Assembly: GCA_024103355.1 (NCBI GenBank)
Contig: JAGFIU010000044.1
Coordinates: 1 to 64,000, forward strand
Length of the DNA: 64,000 bases
Source of the DNA: Bacteroidota bacterium
GTDB lineage: Bacteria; Bacteroidota; Bacteroidia; NS11-12g; UBA955
Direction: 5' to 3'
Shown: positions 63,986 to 64,000 of the stretch, piece by piece
Numbering within the stretch: position 1 is the first letter of the stretch
Layout of the letters: each line of letters opens with the position of its first letter
The notes under the pieces: generated by a model
What the model saw: only the letters and a program-made list of their open reading frames with translations
What the model was told of the DNA's origin: nothing
Database searches by the model: none
Made by a program: the position numbers and the translations under genes

Positions 63986-64000
63986 GATTATCAATTTTCT

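Overview
The window comes from an AT-rich member of the Bacteroidota. Evidence for this: four very large secreted proteins carry C-terminal type IX secretion (T9SS) sorting domains of both type A and type B; many genes are preceded by the phylum's TAnnTTTG -7 promoter box; SecD and SecF are fused; and the gene orders nusB-DUF1573-yajC-coaE and parA-parB-DUF5683 are typical of the phylum. Rank below phylum cannot be set from the sequence. No rRNA, tRNA, CRISPR array, insertion sequence, integrase or phage gene was seen. The window is densely coded: no stretch over 300 bases lacks a gene, and several convergent pairs are separated by only 3 to 22 bases or overlap.

Layout. 1-7.2 kb: a truncated hemerythrin-like gene diverging from a YkgJ-type cysteine-cluster protein, a DUF3108 envelope protein, the disaggregase ClpB, and a coupled glycosyltransferase/membrane protein pair. 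7.2-11.2 kb: an AT-rich surface-protein island with a cysteine-rich lipoprotein, a 14-cysteine secreted protein, and a T9SS cargo gene split by a frameshift. 11.4-20.3 kb: mfd, a three-gene envelope operon (lipoprotein, DUF5723 protein, outer-membrane protein) and a MacB-like permease. 20.4-23.0 kb: an apparent nitrosative-stress operon (Rrf2 regulator, methyltransferase, RIC iron-centre repair protein, azurin). 23.1-26.0 kb: DUF5683, parB, parA and a UPF0173 hydrolase.

26.0-31.2 kb: a coupled trio of peptide-binding lipoprotein, GNAT acetyltransferase and BadF-type sugar kinase, then a flippase and inositol monophosphatase. 31.3-39.1 kb: tryptophanase, a T9SS type A protein, Sua5, a sigma-54 activator and an acyltransferase. 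39.2-44.6 kb: secDF, dnaN and ruvB. 44.7-51.9 kb: a TrpF-like protein, a DMT transporter, a histidine kinase/response regulator pair, a cytochrome b5-like protein, a membrane protein, and a pepT-folB-hydrolase operon. 52-59.2 kb: a T9SS type B SBBP/PKD protein, tilS and a T9SS type A metzincin protease. 59.2-64 kb: coaE-yajC-DUF1573-nusB, a BtuF-like binding lipoprotein, an FMN reductase and a coiled-coil protein.

Most genes are chromosomal housekeeping. The parts that reward a second look are the stress operon, the possible cell-wall sugar salvage trio, the frameshifted surface gene, the tryptophanase leader palindrome, the very short or absent mRNA leaders, and a terminator encoded inside the opposite gene coaE. 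No complete new defence or mobile system was found.
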